33,809 bases of DNA from an uncultured Bacteroidales bacterium (GCA_902778265.1 CACYXI010000026.1:1-33809), one strand, 5' to 3'; shown: positions 1-9,900, counted from the first letter of the stretch. Notes: a model not told the origin generated them from the letters alone. Made by a program: numbers and translations.

Positions 1-84
1 GATATCATACTTAGGAAGCTCGTAACCCTTGCTTTCCCATTCTGCAACATTTGCGTTGCCTGATAGAATTTCAGTAAGTTTCAT
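1..84 (-). CDS. N-terminal 28 codons of a probable mannitol/hexuronate dehydrogenase-type oxidoreductase (cut by window edge)
   Basis: An ATG at 84 opens a frame that stays open to the window edge. It translates as MKLTEILSGNANVAEWESKG followed by YELPKYDI. This start resembles, from memory, Bacteroidetes mannitol-dehydrogenase-family proteins (fructuronate/tagaturonate reductase type), whose N-terminus has a 'KGYxLPxxD' stretch ahead of the Rossmann domain. Only 28 residues are visible, so no catalytic motif can be checked. A near-consensus Bacteroidetes promoter lies about 55 bp upstream, which supports a real gene start. A reductase of this type would fit the pectin and hexuronate genes in the window (PL11, GH105, ExuT-like transporter). 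The frame and start are well supported; the family call is tentative. Confidence 0.5.
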   Translation of the reverse strand, partial: MKLTEILSGNANVAEWESKGYELPKYDI

Positions 85-140
85 AAATTAGATTTATGTT
101 TATAATTTTTGTTATTTTTTAAACGCTACAATTTTGCTCG

Positions 141-172
141 GCAAAAGTACTAATTATTTTTGACATAGCAAA
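141..172 (-). promoter_or_regulatory. Bacteroidetes-type promoter for the left-edge gene
   Basis: On the minus strand TTTG (172-169), 19 bp, then TACTTTTGC (149-141) match the Bacteroides -33 TTTG and -7 TAnnTTTG consensus. It reads toward the ATG at 84. Confidence 0.7.
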
Positions 173-191
173 ACAAATAAGTGAAAAAATT

Positions 192-283
192 AAAGACCCC
201 CTAAATCTAAATCCCCCTTAAAGGGGGACTTGGAAGGCGGTAGCGGCTCTCCCCCTTTAAGGGGGAGCGGGGAGAGGGTCTTT
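192..283. repeat. G/C-rich inverted repeat after the PL11 gene, likely terminator
   Basis: Outer arms AAAGACCCC (192-200) and GGGTCTTT (276-283) enclose two inner hairpins built from CCCCCTTAAAGGGGG and CCCCCTTTAAGGGGG. The left end runs into a T-rich tract on the minus strand, so it can end transcription of the lyase gene. Related G/C-rich sequence occurs at 16085-16130 and 31406-31574. Confidence 0.75.
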
Positions 284-2228
284 ATTTTTTCTTCTTGAAC
301 TTATCCGGCAGGTAATATCCCAAGTGTGGTGGCTGATTATATGCCACGTTCTGCCAGACAACCGACATACGATAGATATGGTCGTGCATAGGAGTTACCA
401 CGCGATATGGGGTAGGGATATTGGTGCTGAACACATTGAGGTGCGCATTATCAGAGGCATCATATAGAATGATTTCCTCGCGCCAGTCGCCAAACAAATC
501 AGCCTGAAGGCATGGCGTAGCCTTAGTGCCGTTACATGAAGAAGAATGCCCCCATTCATTGAAGTCCTTGCCGTTGATCTTGATACGCTGAACGTTCCTA
601 CCAGTCCATTTCGCTACGTAGTACTGATAATAAGGTATAGGCGTCTCGCCTGGCTTACCCTTGTTCACAGAGTTACCAATCAATTCATCATATAGATCAC
701 CATCCCAATAGATACGGAAGTTTACAGGGATAGAGTTCTTTGTCGTTGTTATCTCATAGCCTTTACAGTCGTGAATCACTTTGTTTGATGAGCTCCAGAA
801 CTCCAATCCACGATGCAGAGAGTCAATATCGGCTGCCAATCCGCGACCCGTGTCACGCTCGCCATGTTCGCGGAATAGCATCTCGCCTGTACATGCGTCA
901 CGAAGTGAAATACCGAAAGGCTTAACCTCGTGTGGCATGTAGTATTCCAGTCCTGGGCGATCTGGGTCAATGTCAACCAAGTGAACGGCATCACCATGTC
1001 CGAGCTTCGTGGTGTAGAGCGTCGTGCCGTCATTGTTGAGGGCTGCCGAACCAAACATTATCTCGTCGCAGCCGTCACCGTCCACATCACCCACAGCTAT
1101 GCCGTGAGCACCCTGTCCGTAGAGACCTTCGCCTGGAGTCTCACTCTTATGGAACCATTTGTCGATGATATGCTTGCCGTCGAATTGTACAGCCCATGCG
1201 TATGCCTTGGTGTAGTAGCCACGTGTGAATATGGCGCTTGGTCGCTCTTCCAATCCGTCAAGATGTGCCACGCAGGCAAGGAAACGGTCGCCACGGTTGC
1301 CCTGAAGTGGAGAACGGTCGCCCCAGCCTCTACCGTCGTATTCCGGTTCGCCACCGAGACCGAAGGCACGGTTAGGGTTGTAATATACCGTGTGGATAGC
1401 ATGACCGTCAAGACCTGAGAAAACCGTTAGGAACTCAGGGCCATAGAGAATACGACCGTTAGGCAAAGCGTATTTTATGCTGTTGTCCGTCTTCTTAATT
1501 TCCTTGTTGGTAGCAGCCTTGCTCACGAACTTTCCCTTGCCATCCTTTGAGCCTGGGGCGGTCTTGCAGATAAGTTCTGCCTTGCCGTCGCCGTTAAGGT
1601 CATAGAAGAGAAACTGCGTATAGTGAGCACCGGCACGGATGTTAGGACCGAGGTCGATACGCCAGATAGGCTTGCCTGTGTATTGCGTGGTGTTGCCGTA
1701 ATAGAGTTTGTAGCAGTCGAGATACACGTTACCCGTGTGTCCGTCCTGTGAGTTGTCGTGTGAGTCAGAAGGATCCCACTTAACCAACAGCTCGTACTCG
1801 CCGTCGCCATTGATGTCGGCCACCGAACAGTCGTTTGGCGAGTAGGTGTATTCCTTACCGTTAGGAGCCACGCCATCGGCTGGCTTGTCAAGAGGAATGG
1901 AGATGTAAGGCTTGTCCCAAACCTTCAGAGGCTTGCTTGCGTATTTAGCACCATTACGGCGTGTTATAAGTACATATTTGTTTTTGCTTGTGCCGAGACT
2001 GTCGTAAAAACATGTGGTTGTTCTGATATCAGATGCGATAAGCTCGCCGTCTCTTAGAAGGTCGAATGATATGCTTTCCGGGTCTGTGGCAAGGAAACGC
2101 CATGAGATGAAATTACCCTTCTCGCAAGGTACTGCAACTGCACCTCGCGTGAGTGGTTCTAAGTATTTCTGACCAAATGTAGAAATAGATAGTAGGATCG
2201 TTATTAATGTTGTCAGAAGTCTGAACAT
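282..2228 (-). CDS. Rhamnogalacturonan lyase, polysaccharide lyase family 11
   Basis: A 648-residue secreted enzyme predicted to cut the Rha-GalA backbone of rhamnogalacturonan I by beta-elimination, leaving unsaturated galacturonyl ends. An N-terminal signal peptide covers about residues 1-19. Typical PL11 features follow: several calcium-binding loops of the DxNGDG/DxDGDG type (DINGDGEYELLVKWD, DLNGDGKAELICK, DVDGDGCDEIMFG) spread over a beta-propeller, and the conserved C-terminal segment YRMSVVWQNVAYNQPPHLGY. Length is that of full single-domain PL11 enzymes (YesW/YesX-like). The ATG at 2228 directly precedes the signal peptide. The gene lies 84 bp downstream of the histidine kinase on the same strand, so the two may be co-transcribed; no promoter-like sequence was found in the gap. 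The GH105 enzyme at 30.3-31.4 kb would act on its products. The family call is firm; endo versus exo mode cannot be told. Confidence 0.93.
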   Translation of the reverse strand: MFRLLTTLITILLSISTFGQKYLEPLTRGAVAVPCEKGNFISWRFLATDPESISFDLLRDGELIASDIRTTTCFYDSLGTSKNKYVLITRRNGAKYASKPLKVWDKPYISIPLDKPADGVAPNGKEYTYSPNDCSVADINGDGEYELLVKWDPSDSHDNSQDGHTGNVYLDCYKLYYGNTTQYTGKPIWRIDLGPNIRAGAHYTQFLFYDLNGDGKAELICKTAPGSKDGKGKFVSKAATNKEIKKTDNSIKYALPNGRILYGPEFLTVFSGLDGHAIHTVYYNPNRAFGLGGEPEYDGRGWGDRSPLQGNRGDRFLACVAHLDGLEERPSAIFTRGYYTKAYAWAVQFDGKHIIDKWFHKSETPGEGLYGQGAHGIAVGDVDGDGCDEIMFGSAALNNDGTTLYTTKLGHGDAVHLVDIDPDRPGLEYYMPHEVKPFGISLRDACTGEMLFREHGERDTGRGLAADIDSLHRGLEFWSSSNKVIHDCKGYEITTTKNSIPVNFRIYWDGDLYDELIGNSVNKGKPGETPIPYYQYYVAKWTGRNVQRIKINGKDFNEWGHSSSCNGTKATPCLQADLFGDWREEIILYDASDNAHLNVFSTNIPTPYRVVTPMHDHIYRMSVVWQNVAYNQPPHLGYYLPDKFKKKK

Positions 2229-2312
2229 ACGTGCTATGGATAAGGTTATCAGGTCTTGGGGCTTTTGCGGACTTTTGAGCGGTTTTTATGCTCATTGCCT
2301 TGTGCCCTTAAC

Positions 2313-4259
2313 CTAAACGGTTTCTTGGCGTACCGGATGTGTGAACACGAACCGAGCACCATTGCTGTATTCGGTGTCGAGCCAGATACGTCCGCCAAAG
2401 TTCTCTATTATACTGCGCGTTATCGGGAGACCGAGACCTGTTCCTTGCTTGAAGGAGTCAATCTGCTTGAATCTCTGGAACACGAAGTCTTTCTTGTCGG
2501 CTGGTATTCCGCAGCCTGTATCTGTAACGCTGATGAGTATCTCATCGCTTTTGTTAGATTCTTCTATTGCTATGGTTATAGTGCCACGTTCCGTGAATTT
2601 CTTCGCGTTTGACAACAGGTTGTTAAACACCTGATGCATACGAAGAATGTCAGTCTGTACTGGTACAGGATGGTCGGGCAGTCTTGTCTCAATGCTTACC
2701 TCTGGACTGAGGTTTGCTCGTGCTGATTCTGCTGCATTCTTGCATATTTCTGTCATGTCGGCATCAACAATGTTGAACACCATGCTCTTTGCATCCATCT
2801 TTGAGATCTGAAGAATGTCGTTCACCAGATTGAGCAGCGTGTCGCTATTCATCTTGATGTAGCCGCCATATTCCGTTTTCTCCTCATCGCTGATCGGAAT
2901 CTCTGGCTCGGTAAGCAACTGCGAGAATCCAACTATGGCATTTAGAGGTGTGCGTATCTCGTGGCTCATGTTTGCAATGAAGGTTGACTTCATGGCGTTT
3001 GCCTTCTCTGCCTTGTCGCGTGCTATCTCAAGTTCGTGGCCACGCTCTATCAGACTCTTCTCCAGCTTCTTACTCAGAATCAGGTAGTGAATCGTAACCG
3101 TGAGGGCTGCCACGAGCACTATGATGATGCCGAGGGTGATGAGAAACACGGTCTGATGCTCTTTCCAAATACTGTTCGGCTCGTTGATTATGACGTAGTC
3201 TTTCGGAAGCTTATCCTCTGATATTCCGAACTCCTTCAGTTTGGCGTGGTCAAACTTATAGAGATTGTCGAGCATGTGAAGTCCTGGAGTGAGGTGCGTC
3301 TTTTCGTAGGTTATCACATCCTCTGCCAACTCCGCACCAACATTCTGGTAGTCGGGAATATAGCCTCCTATAGCCCAGTCTCCGAGACCTGTGCTCGTAA
3401 GCGATATTGCGGGAATCGCATTGTTACTCTTTCCCAAAGACACGGTGGTGTTGTCAAGTGTAAGCGTCTCGGAGTTGTCCATTCTCCAGGTTCCAATGAG
3501 TATCGCTGTTTTTCTGCTCTTGAGGTCATGAATGGCGTTGTTTACGTCCTGAAACGACAACTCTCGTCCGTCAATATATCTGATCTTGTAGCGAGTGTGG
3601 TTCTTCATTGCCTGAAAGAAGTGAGCCTGCAATGTCAAACCGCCAATCGAATTGTCAGATAGAAACACGATAGAGTCTCTTTCCGGGTATAGGTCGTGCA
3701 GAAGGTCGAGATTGCTATCAATATCCACACGATACACGTATCCGCCGATAATCTTATAGTCCTCGAAATCTTTGCTCAGATAGTAGGATCTTTGAGGTCT
3801 CCAGGTCTTGATGTCAACGTTCTTGTTTCTTGGTAGTCTGATGATGTTATTGCTTCTGATGCCCACCACAACAGGCGTGGACTTTATCTCCGGTTTTGTC
3901 ATGGAGAAAAATGCCGTTGAAGCCTCGTTGCCGAGAAGTACTACCATTGATGGCTTCTGTCCGTCCTCATAGTATTTTCTGAGGCGATTCCACAGATTGT
4001 CCTGCCATTCCAATGCCTCTGACAGACTGCCGCAGTTCAGGCTCTCAACCCTTATGTTGCTCGCATCACCACCCTTGGCAATGTATCTCGCAGAGAACTC
4101 GTTGATATTTTCCTCCATACGCTTGTCGCCTGAGTTGTAGGAGGATACGATAACGACTGGTCCCTTAACTTCTGCTTTCACGTATGAACCGAACAATGAA
4201 GCCATAGCGAGTATGGTCAAGATTATTCGTGTGATATGTGATTCCAGCATAGAGGTCAT
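2313..4259 (-). CDS. Membrane sensor histidine kinase with periplasmic substrate-binding-like sensor domain
   Basis: A 648-residue kinase when started at the ATG at 4259. The frame is open 23 codons further to 4328, but that extension is translated repeat DNA, so 4259 is preferred. Layout: hydrophobic signal/TM segment (about 10-27), a periplasmic region (to about 365) opening with VVIVSSYNSGDKRMEENINE, which resembles ABC sugar-binding proteins, then a TM helix (VFLITLGIIIVLVAALTV). A coiled linker leads to HisKA with the phospho-acceptor in NMSHEIRTPLNAIVGFSQLL (His433). The HATPase_c domain has N-box NNLLSNAKKF, G1 DTGCGIP and G2 GTGLGL. It ends after the ATPase domain, with no receiver or AraC domain, so it is not a one-protein hybrid HTCS regulator and needs a partner response regulator that is not in this window. 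Its place directly upstream of the PL11 lyase suggests a pectin-related signal (inference). Confidence 0.88.
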   Translation of the reverse strand: MTSMLESHITRIILTILAMASLFGSYVKAEVKGPVVIVSSYNSGDKRMEENINEFSARYIAKGGDASNIRVESLNCGSLSEALEWQDNLWNRLRKYYEDGQKPSMVVLLGNEASTAFFSMTKPEIKSTPVVVGIRSNNIIRLPRNKNVDIKTWRPQRSYYLSKDFEDYKIIGGYVYRVDIDSNLDLLHDLYPERDSIVFLSDNSIGGLTLQAHFFQAMKNHTRYKIRYIDGRELSFQDVNNAIHDLKSRKTAILIGTWRMDNSETLTLDNTTVSLGKSNNAIPAISLTSTGLGDWAIGGYIPDYQNVGAELAEDVITYEKTHLTPGLHMLDNLYKFDHAKLKEFGISEDKLPKDYVIINEPNSIWKEHQTVFLITLGIIIVLVAALTVTIHYLILSKKLEKSLIERGHELEIARDKAEKANAMKSTFIANMSHEIRTPLNAIVGFSQLLTEPEIPISDEEKTEYGGYIKMNSDTLLNLVNDILQISKMDAKSMVFNIVDADMTEICKNAAESARANLSPEVSIETRLPDHPVPVQTDILRMHQVFNNLLSNAKKFTERGTITIAIEESNKSDEILISVTDTGCGIPADKKDFVFQRFKQIDSFKQGTGLGLPITRSIIENFGGRIWLDTEYSNGARFVFTHPVRQETV

Positions 4260-4287
4260 TGTCGTTGTTTTTTCCTGTTTGTTAGGT

Positions 4288-4402
4288 AAATGAACAATGA
4301 AAAGTGAAAAATGGAAAATAAGAGTCACGGTTTTCCCCAGAAATATCCGTAGTTGGAAATGCTAATCTGTATTTTTAATTTTTCATTTTTAATTTTCATT
4401 TA
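4288..4402. repeat. 115-bp inverted-repeat leader element, copy 1
   Basis: The left arm (4288-4322) is built from AATGAACAATGAAAAGTGAA and related words; the right arm (4361-4402) starts GCTAATCTGT and continues with TTTTTCATTTTTAATTTTCA. The arms are imperfectly complementary. It sits between the kinase promoter and its start codon. The same 115-bp arrangement occurs at 18998-19112 ahead of the transporter gene in the same orientation. Confidence 0.8.
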
Positions 4403-4412
4403 TTTGTTGAGT

Positions 4413-4445
4413 GCAAAGATAGGAATTTATTCGTAATTCTCCAAA
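4413..4445 (-). promoter_or_regulatory. Promoter of the histidine kinase gene
   Basis: Minus-strand TTTG (4445-4442), 20 bp, then TATCTTTGC (4421-4413). The transcript would start near 4407 and carry the 115-bp repeat in its 5' leader. The whole stretch 4329-5480 has no credible gene; it holds this promoter and the repeats listed separately. Confidence 0.7.
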
Positions 4446-4604
4446 TAAATAGGCTAAAAAATCACAATAATAATGCAATAATTTGCAAAAAAATGAGTGT
4501 AAGTCTAACTATTATCCAAAATCGTTGTCTCTGATGATGATTTAGCAATTGTGAATTACACATTCCATGCTCGTGAAAACATCCCCCAATTCCGTCATTG
4601 TTTT

Positions 4605-4806
4605 GGTTACAAAGGTTACATAGTTACATAGGTTACATGATTTTTTTATAACACCCCTATTTATTTCTGCTCTTATATTTTAAAATAATAATATATATAT
4701 TATAATAATAAATAATATAATTATATTATTTATTATTATAAAGGGGAGAAGTAGGTGTTTTAGGGGGTGTTACTAAAAAATATGTAACCATGTAACCTTT
4801 GTAACC
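4605..4806. repeat. Long inverted repeat built on GGTTACA words with an AT-only centre
   Basis: The left arm 4605-4656 (GGTTACAAAGGTTACATAG and on to TAACACCCCT) is matched by the right arm 4762-4806 (AGGGGGTGTTACT to ACCTTTGTAACC). The centre is almost pure A/T and itself palindromic. A third copy of the arm lies at 5348-5401. Confidence 0.85.
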
Positions 4807-4961
4807 TTTTTTTTATGTTGTTGTTTCTGGTAAAGTGTTGTAACTTGTTTATTCTGTGTAATATACGAAATTAGAGACTGCTTCTGAAACGGTGAAAGTC
4901 TATGGCTACATAAAAAACATATGTACCACGTTTTGCGAGTCTATGTTTCGCGAATGAGGAA

Positions 4962-5190
4962 TTGCCTGGAAGGCAATACCATTAGTAACCCCGTACATAC
5001 GAGTGAAACGAGGATGTGCGGGGATTATGCCCATAATTCTTATACTGCCTGGAGGGCAGTACATCGCGAGTATGCCAATTAGGTACAGCCTTCCAGGCTG
5101 ATATGGTCGGTGGAAGATTCGCTAACCGAGGGCATCCTCTCCTTCGTCGAGTATGCACCTCGGTTACTAATAGTATTGCCTTCCAGGCAA
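4962..5190. repeat. Mini-hairpin quartet element, copy 1
   Basis: Bounded by the inverted pair TTGCCTGGAAGGCAA (4962-4976) and TTGCCTTCCAGGCAA (5176-5190). Inside are two more mini-hairpins with the same GGA/TCC loop: CTGCCTGGAGGGCAG (5045-5059) and CAGCCTTCCAGGCTG (5086-5100). Two larger hairpins span 4989-5023 (CCCCGTACATAC to GTGCGGGG) and 5126-5163 (CCGAGGGCAT to ATGCACCTCGG). The reverse complement aligns over its full length with 20122-20388. It holds no coding frame of note. Confidence 0.92.
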
Positions 5191-5236
5191 GTCCTCACAT
5201 CAAAATGATAAATTTTTCACTCCGTTTCAGGTTCGC

Positions 5237-5268
5237 TTCTAATCCCATTCTAATCCCATTCTAATCCC
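5237..5268. repeat. Short tandem repeat, 11 bp x about 3
   Basis: Three adjacent copies of TTCTAATCCCA, the last one base short, just beyond the quartet element. Confidence 0.9.
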
Positions 5269-5347
5269 TTCCCTATATCGAGGTGCGGATGGGCTGGAAA
5301 AGGGACAATTATGGAATTTCAATAGATGATGATTCTCTGTTTTTCGC

Positions 5348-5401
5348 GGTTACAAAGGTTACATGTTACATGGGTTACATATTTTTTAGTAACACCCCCT
5401 A
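5348..5401. repeat. Third copy of the GGTTACA arm
   Basis: GGTTACAAAGGTTACATG through AGTAACACCCCCTA repeats the arm at 4762-4806 in inverted orientation. Together these two arms flank the quartet element at 4962-5190. Confidence 0.85.
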
Positions 5402-5411
5402 ACATATAGAA

Positions 5412-5446
5412 ACGAAAAAGATGAGTCCCCGAAACGAGGACCCATC
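5412..5446 (-). terminator. Rho-independent terminator of the SusCD operon
   Basis: On the minus strand a stem GATGGGTCC / GGACTCATC (5446-5438 with 5428-5420) is followed by a TTTTT run (5419-5415). It lies 35 bp past the SusD stop codon. Confidence 0.85.
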
Positions 5447-5480
5447 CTTATCTGATTGTTCTAAAAATCTTACGAAGCGA

Positions 5481-6956
5481 TTACTTGCCACCGAAGAGCC
5501 AGCATTGCTTTGCACAGCAATCCACAGCTTTCAGGTTAGGGTTAGATACCATTGAGCTTTCACCATAAGGGAGAATGTAAGGCCAGAAATTCTTGCCATT
5601 CTTGTTGTTGTTAGGGTTTGTGAGAGTGATGTAGCTCTCGCCCATACCCATGCAACGGCGGAGGTCATTGTAAGTCTGTACTTGCTCGTCAATTGACATA
5701 GCAATGTACTTCTGCACAAAGATCTTCTCCAAAGTAGCAGTACCGAGTGATGCTGCATAGTCTGCACCTGTCTCCTCGTCGCCTACCCAGCTATTGCTCT
5801 CTGTGATAGAAGCCTGTACTGCCTGCTTGAAGGATTTTGTTGCATCCTTGCCTGTACGTGCCTCTGCCTCTGCCTTGATGAAGAGAAGCTCATGGAGAGA
5901 AAGTACCTGAATAGGTTCGTTGTACATGTAATAGTATTCGGATATGTTAGGTGTCCAACTCTGCTTGGCAAATTCTTCGTCGCCTGGTGCTGCATAGGCT
6001 CCTGGCTCGTAGCCATAGTAGCCTGTATAGTTGTTGTCTGGAGCTGTTGCTGTGACATAGTGCTTGAGGCGTGGATCATTCTCGCCCATAAGGTCAACAA
6101 CGGTCTTTGAAGGGGCTGTGTAGCCACGGCTATCCAAGAAAGCGGCCCATGGGTTTACGGTTACGTTACCGTCAAACTCACTTACTTTGAAACCTGCAAA
6201 GCCAAGCTCAAGAGCCTTCTCTGCTGCCTTGAGAGCTTCTTCTGCTGCATTAGCGTTTACGACAGTCTGATGGATGTAGAGACGAGCCTTAACAGCATAG
6301 GCAAGTGCCATCCACTTCTTAGTGTTGCCCTTGAAGAGAATATCCTCAGCACCGAAATTTGCCATTTCTTCTTCTGTGGCAGTATTAAGATTCTCAATTG
6401 CCTTGTCTATTGTCTTGACAAGGTCTGCATAGATGCTTTCCTGAGAATCTGCCTTTGGCTGCATGTTAGCGGCACTCTGGAGAGCCTCAGAGTATGGAAT
6501 ATCTCCGTGCATATCTGTGAGGATTTCAAAGTTGATAACCTTGAGAACCTGTGCAGCACCGAGAACGTCAAGCTGACCACCGCTGCTTGCTATATTCTTC
6601 TCTACCTTGTTGATCATCTCCTGAATGTTCAGAAGGTTTGAGTATGTAGAGTTCCACACGTTGTTGTATGTGGAAGTAGATATAAGCTCGTTGCCAGTAC
6701 GCAGTTCGGCTTTCATCATCTGGTTATTGCCAGTACCTACCTGCTGTTCGGTAACAGTTGAAAGGTAGAACGAATAGTCGCCTGAACTTGTGTTGAATGC
6801 TGTTGCCATGATGGCATCTGTAATCTGAAGGTGTGCCGGAACAACATCAGCAGCAGGGTACTGATAGTTCTTGTTTACATCATCAAGCTGATCCTCAGAA
6901 CATGATGTCATGCCGAAAAGTGCGACAGACATTGCCATTACTATATATTTCTTCAT
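5481..6956 (-). CDS. SusD/RagB-family outer-membrane glycan-binding lipoprotein
   Basis: Surface lipoprotein that captures oligosaccharides and acts as lid for its SusC partner. The start at 6956 gives MKKYIVMAMSVALFGMTSC, a lipoprotein signal ending at a lipobox cysteine; an in-frame ATG two codons earlier (6962) is also possible. The mature N-terminus is followed by the SusD-type helical TPR-like fold, seen in stretches such as VLKVINFEILTDMHGDIPYSEAL and KGNTKKWMALAYAVKARLYI, and the C-terminal SLHELLFIKAEAEARTGKD. This matches the SusD-like group described as starch-binding associating with outer membrane. Length (about 491) is usual. It starts 25-31 bp after the SusC stop and a terminator follows, so susC-susD form a two-gene operon. 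No glycoside hydrolase is in the same operon, so the substrate cannot be deduced directly. Confidence 0.93.
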   Translation of the reverse strand: MKKYIVMAMSVALFGMTSCSEDQLDDVNKNYQYPAADVVPAHLQITDAIMATAFNTSSGDYSFYLSTVTEQQVGTGNNQMMKAELRTGNELISTSTYNNVWNSTYSNLLNIQEMINKVEKNIASSGGQLDVLGAAQVLKVINFEILTDMHGDIPYSEALQSAANMQPKADSQESIYADLVKTIDKAIENLNTATEEEMANFGAEDILFKGNTKKWMALAYAVKARLYIHQTVVNANAAEEALKAAEKALELGFAGFKVSEFDGNVTVNPWAAFLDSRGYTAPSKTVVDLMGENDPRLKHYVTATAPDNNYTGYYGYEPGAYAAPGDEEFAKQSWTPNISEYYYMYNEPIQVLSLHELLFIKAEAEARTGKDATKSFKQAVQASITESNSWVGDEETGADYAASLGTATLEKIFVQKYIAMSIDEQVQTYNDLRRCMGMGESYITLTNPNNNKNGKNFWPYILPYGESSMVSNPNLKAVDCCAKQCWLFGGK

Positions 6957-6987
6957 AATCATCTGATTTTTCTTGATACAAAAATAA

Positions 6988-9900
6988 TTAGAATGTAATT
7001 TTCAGACCACCACCGATGCTCTTTGTTGCAGGAACAGAGAAACGCTCGAAGTAACCTGACATATTGCCGTTACCCTGTGATGACTCTGGGTCGAAGTTTG
7101 GCAACTTAGCCCAGATGAAGATGTTACGGGCAAAGCCATAGACAGATGCGTTGATGCCGAGGAACTTAGGAAGGTCGTAGGTGAGGGTAAGGTCACGGAG
7201 CTTGAAGAAGCTTGTGTCGTAGATACCTGCCTCTGTTACGTCATAGTAAGCTGCATAGTAGTCCTGCTTGCTTACCTCAATGGTGTTCTTCAGGCCTGTT
7301 GTCGCGTCAATACCCTCAGCAATCATTGTTCCCTCGTGGTAAGGGAGAGATTCCTCGCTGGCACCGAAGTAGTTCATTACCATGTTTGTACCATGATACA
7401 TCTTGCCGCCCTTCTGCCAGCTCCATGTTGTGTCGAGAGAGAGACGCTTCCAACGGACTGAGAAGTTAAGACCCATAGTCCAGTCTGGAGCACAGTTGCC
7501 AAGGTCTTGGCTCTCTGTGGTAGCCTGTGGCAGACCATCGAAGAGAAGTAACTGACCAACTTCTGTGCGCTGGAAAGCATATCCGTAGATGTTAGGATAT
7601 GTACAGCCTGCCTGAGCACGAACCTGTGGCTCTACGAAACCGCCGAGCATGATTGACTCTACGCCCTCTGCGAGTTCTACAACCCTGTTATCTACTGAAG
7701 TCCAGTTAATGCCGAGGTTTACATCCCAGTCCTTTGTCTGGACGATAGCAGCATTAAGAGAAAGCTCGTGAGAGTTGGTCTTCATGCGACCTGCGTTTGT
7801 CATCATATACTGATAGCCCATAGTTGGGTCGCAAGGAACCTGGAAAATCTGATCTACTACGTTCTGATAGCTGTAAGTGTAGTTGAACTTGATACGTCCG
7901 TTCCAGAAAGCGAGGTCAATACCTGTCTCCCAGTTCGTAGTGTTCTGAGGCTTCAGCTTTGGATTGTATAAAGTGTAGTAAGGAGCGTAGGCTGAGCTTC
8001 CGCTTGGAAGTGGGTATGCCATTGGAGTGTAAGTGTAGAATCCACCGCCATAGCTTGGTGTTGAATAGAATACATCATAGTAATCACCAGCCTGACCTAC
8101 CTGTGCGTAAGAAGCACGGATTTTACCGTATGAAAGAATGTTCTGATCCTGGAATGTTGGGAGTTGTGTGAATTCCCATCCGAGAGAAACTGATGGATAG
8201 AAGAAGCTACGGCTTCCGCGTGGCATGGTAGAAACATAGTCGTTACGACCTGTTACGGTGAGGTAGATCATGTTCTTCCAGTCTGCTGAAACACTACCGA
8301 AGAAACCTACTGTGCGCTCGCTTCTATTGTACTCTGCACCATCCTTACCTGTTATGGATTTTGCATTGACCATTACTGGGAATCCATAGAAGTTGAAGTT
8401 TCTACCGTCATAATCCCATTTGCGGACATTCTCGTGGTTTACCTCATTACCGAGGACAATGTTGAGTCCCCAGTCTTCGTTTATACGACCGTCAAGGTTT
8501 GCGGTAAATGTATTGTTGAATACATTGTGCTGTGAACCGCGGTTTTCAATCTCACCCTTATTGTTGTATGCAGAACCTACCTCAGCTACTGTGTTGTAGT
8601 TTGATGTCCACATATCAATACCTGCCTGTTCACGGAACTTGAGAGTGAAGCCCTCGAGACCGATGTTTGGTGAATATTCGAAGTAGGCATTACCGAAGAA
8701 ACGGTTTGTGTGCTGACCGAATTCATCATTTGCTGACCACCAGTAAGGGTTGTTGAATGATGTAGAACGGAAGAGAATCTGCTGGGTTGGATCATTTGGA
8801 GAACAATAAGGAATGCCCTTGAGATTGTACTCTGCAGGACAAGAGTAGAGCACGTTCATGATACCGTTGTTGGCACCTGGAGCACTTGTGATATTGCTTG
8901 AAGAATAGTTTGCAGAGAAACCGGTCTTCCACTCCTTGTTGATAGTCCAGTCAACAAGACCACGACCACCCCAACGATCCATACCTGTTGATGGGATGAT
9001 ACCGTCCTGATGAGAGTTGCTGATAGAGAATGAGTAGTTGAGGTTGTTGATAGCCTGAGAGATGCTCAGGTTCGTATTCTCTGTGCAACCTGTCTGGAGA
9101 TAGTCATAGAGGTTGTCGTATGTCTCTGGAGTAGTCCAGCCGTCAAGACCTGCTGCTGCACGCTTTGGGTTGTAGTACATACCCTGATGCTTGCCGTCTG
9201 CCTGAGTATATGCGTTGTCTGTGTTACCGCCATACTTTGGATCGTTTGCAAGGTCTGCAATCTTAGGACCCCAAGACTGAGAAGATGTTGGGTTGTAACC
9301 TGATTCTATGCTATTGCCCTGAGCATAAACCTTCTGATGCTTGAACTCACGAGACATAGACTGAGCAGAGATATTGGTGTTGAGCACAATCTGTGGCTTG
9401 CTCTGACCTACCTTACCGCGCTTGGTGGTGATGACAATCACACCATTTGAAGCACGAATACCATAGAGGGCAGAAGCTGCCTGACCTTTAAGTACGTTGA
9501 TGCTCTCAATATCGTCTGGGTTGATATCTATTGAACGGTCGGAAATATTAGCTCCTGTTACAGAGTCGTATGTGTCGAAGTCAGCCTTTGTTGTAATTGG
9601 CATACCGTCAATTACATAGAGAGGCTGGTTGTTGCCGTCGAATGAACGTGCACCACGGATAACGATCTGTGAAGAAGCACCAGGAGCGCCAGAAGACTGG
9701 CGGATATCTACACCTGTGAGCTTACCCTGAATAGCGTTGGCAAGTGAACTTGTTCCTGATGTGCTGAGCTCACCTTCCTTGAGGTCCTGAGATGCATAGC
9801 CCAGAGACTTCTTTGAACGGGTGATACCCATAGCTGTTACGACAACCTCGTCGAGGACTTTGTCGTCAGCGTCAAGTGTAACTTTCATGCCATTTTTTGC

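Noticed and set aside
4260-4328. 23-codon N-terminal extension of the histidine kinase frame
   Set aside because: It is translated repeat DNA (the 115-bp leader element); the ATG at 4259 leads into the hydrophobic signal segment.
4500-5400. Phage, conjugative element or CRISPR array in the repeat-rich gap
   Set aside because: Repeats are inverted and irregular, without direct repeats and equal spacers, and no integrase, relaxase or cas gene is present.
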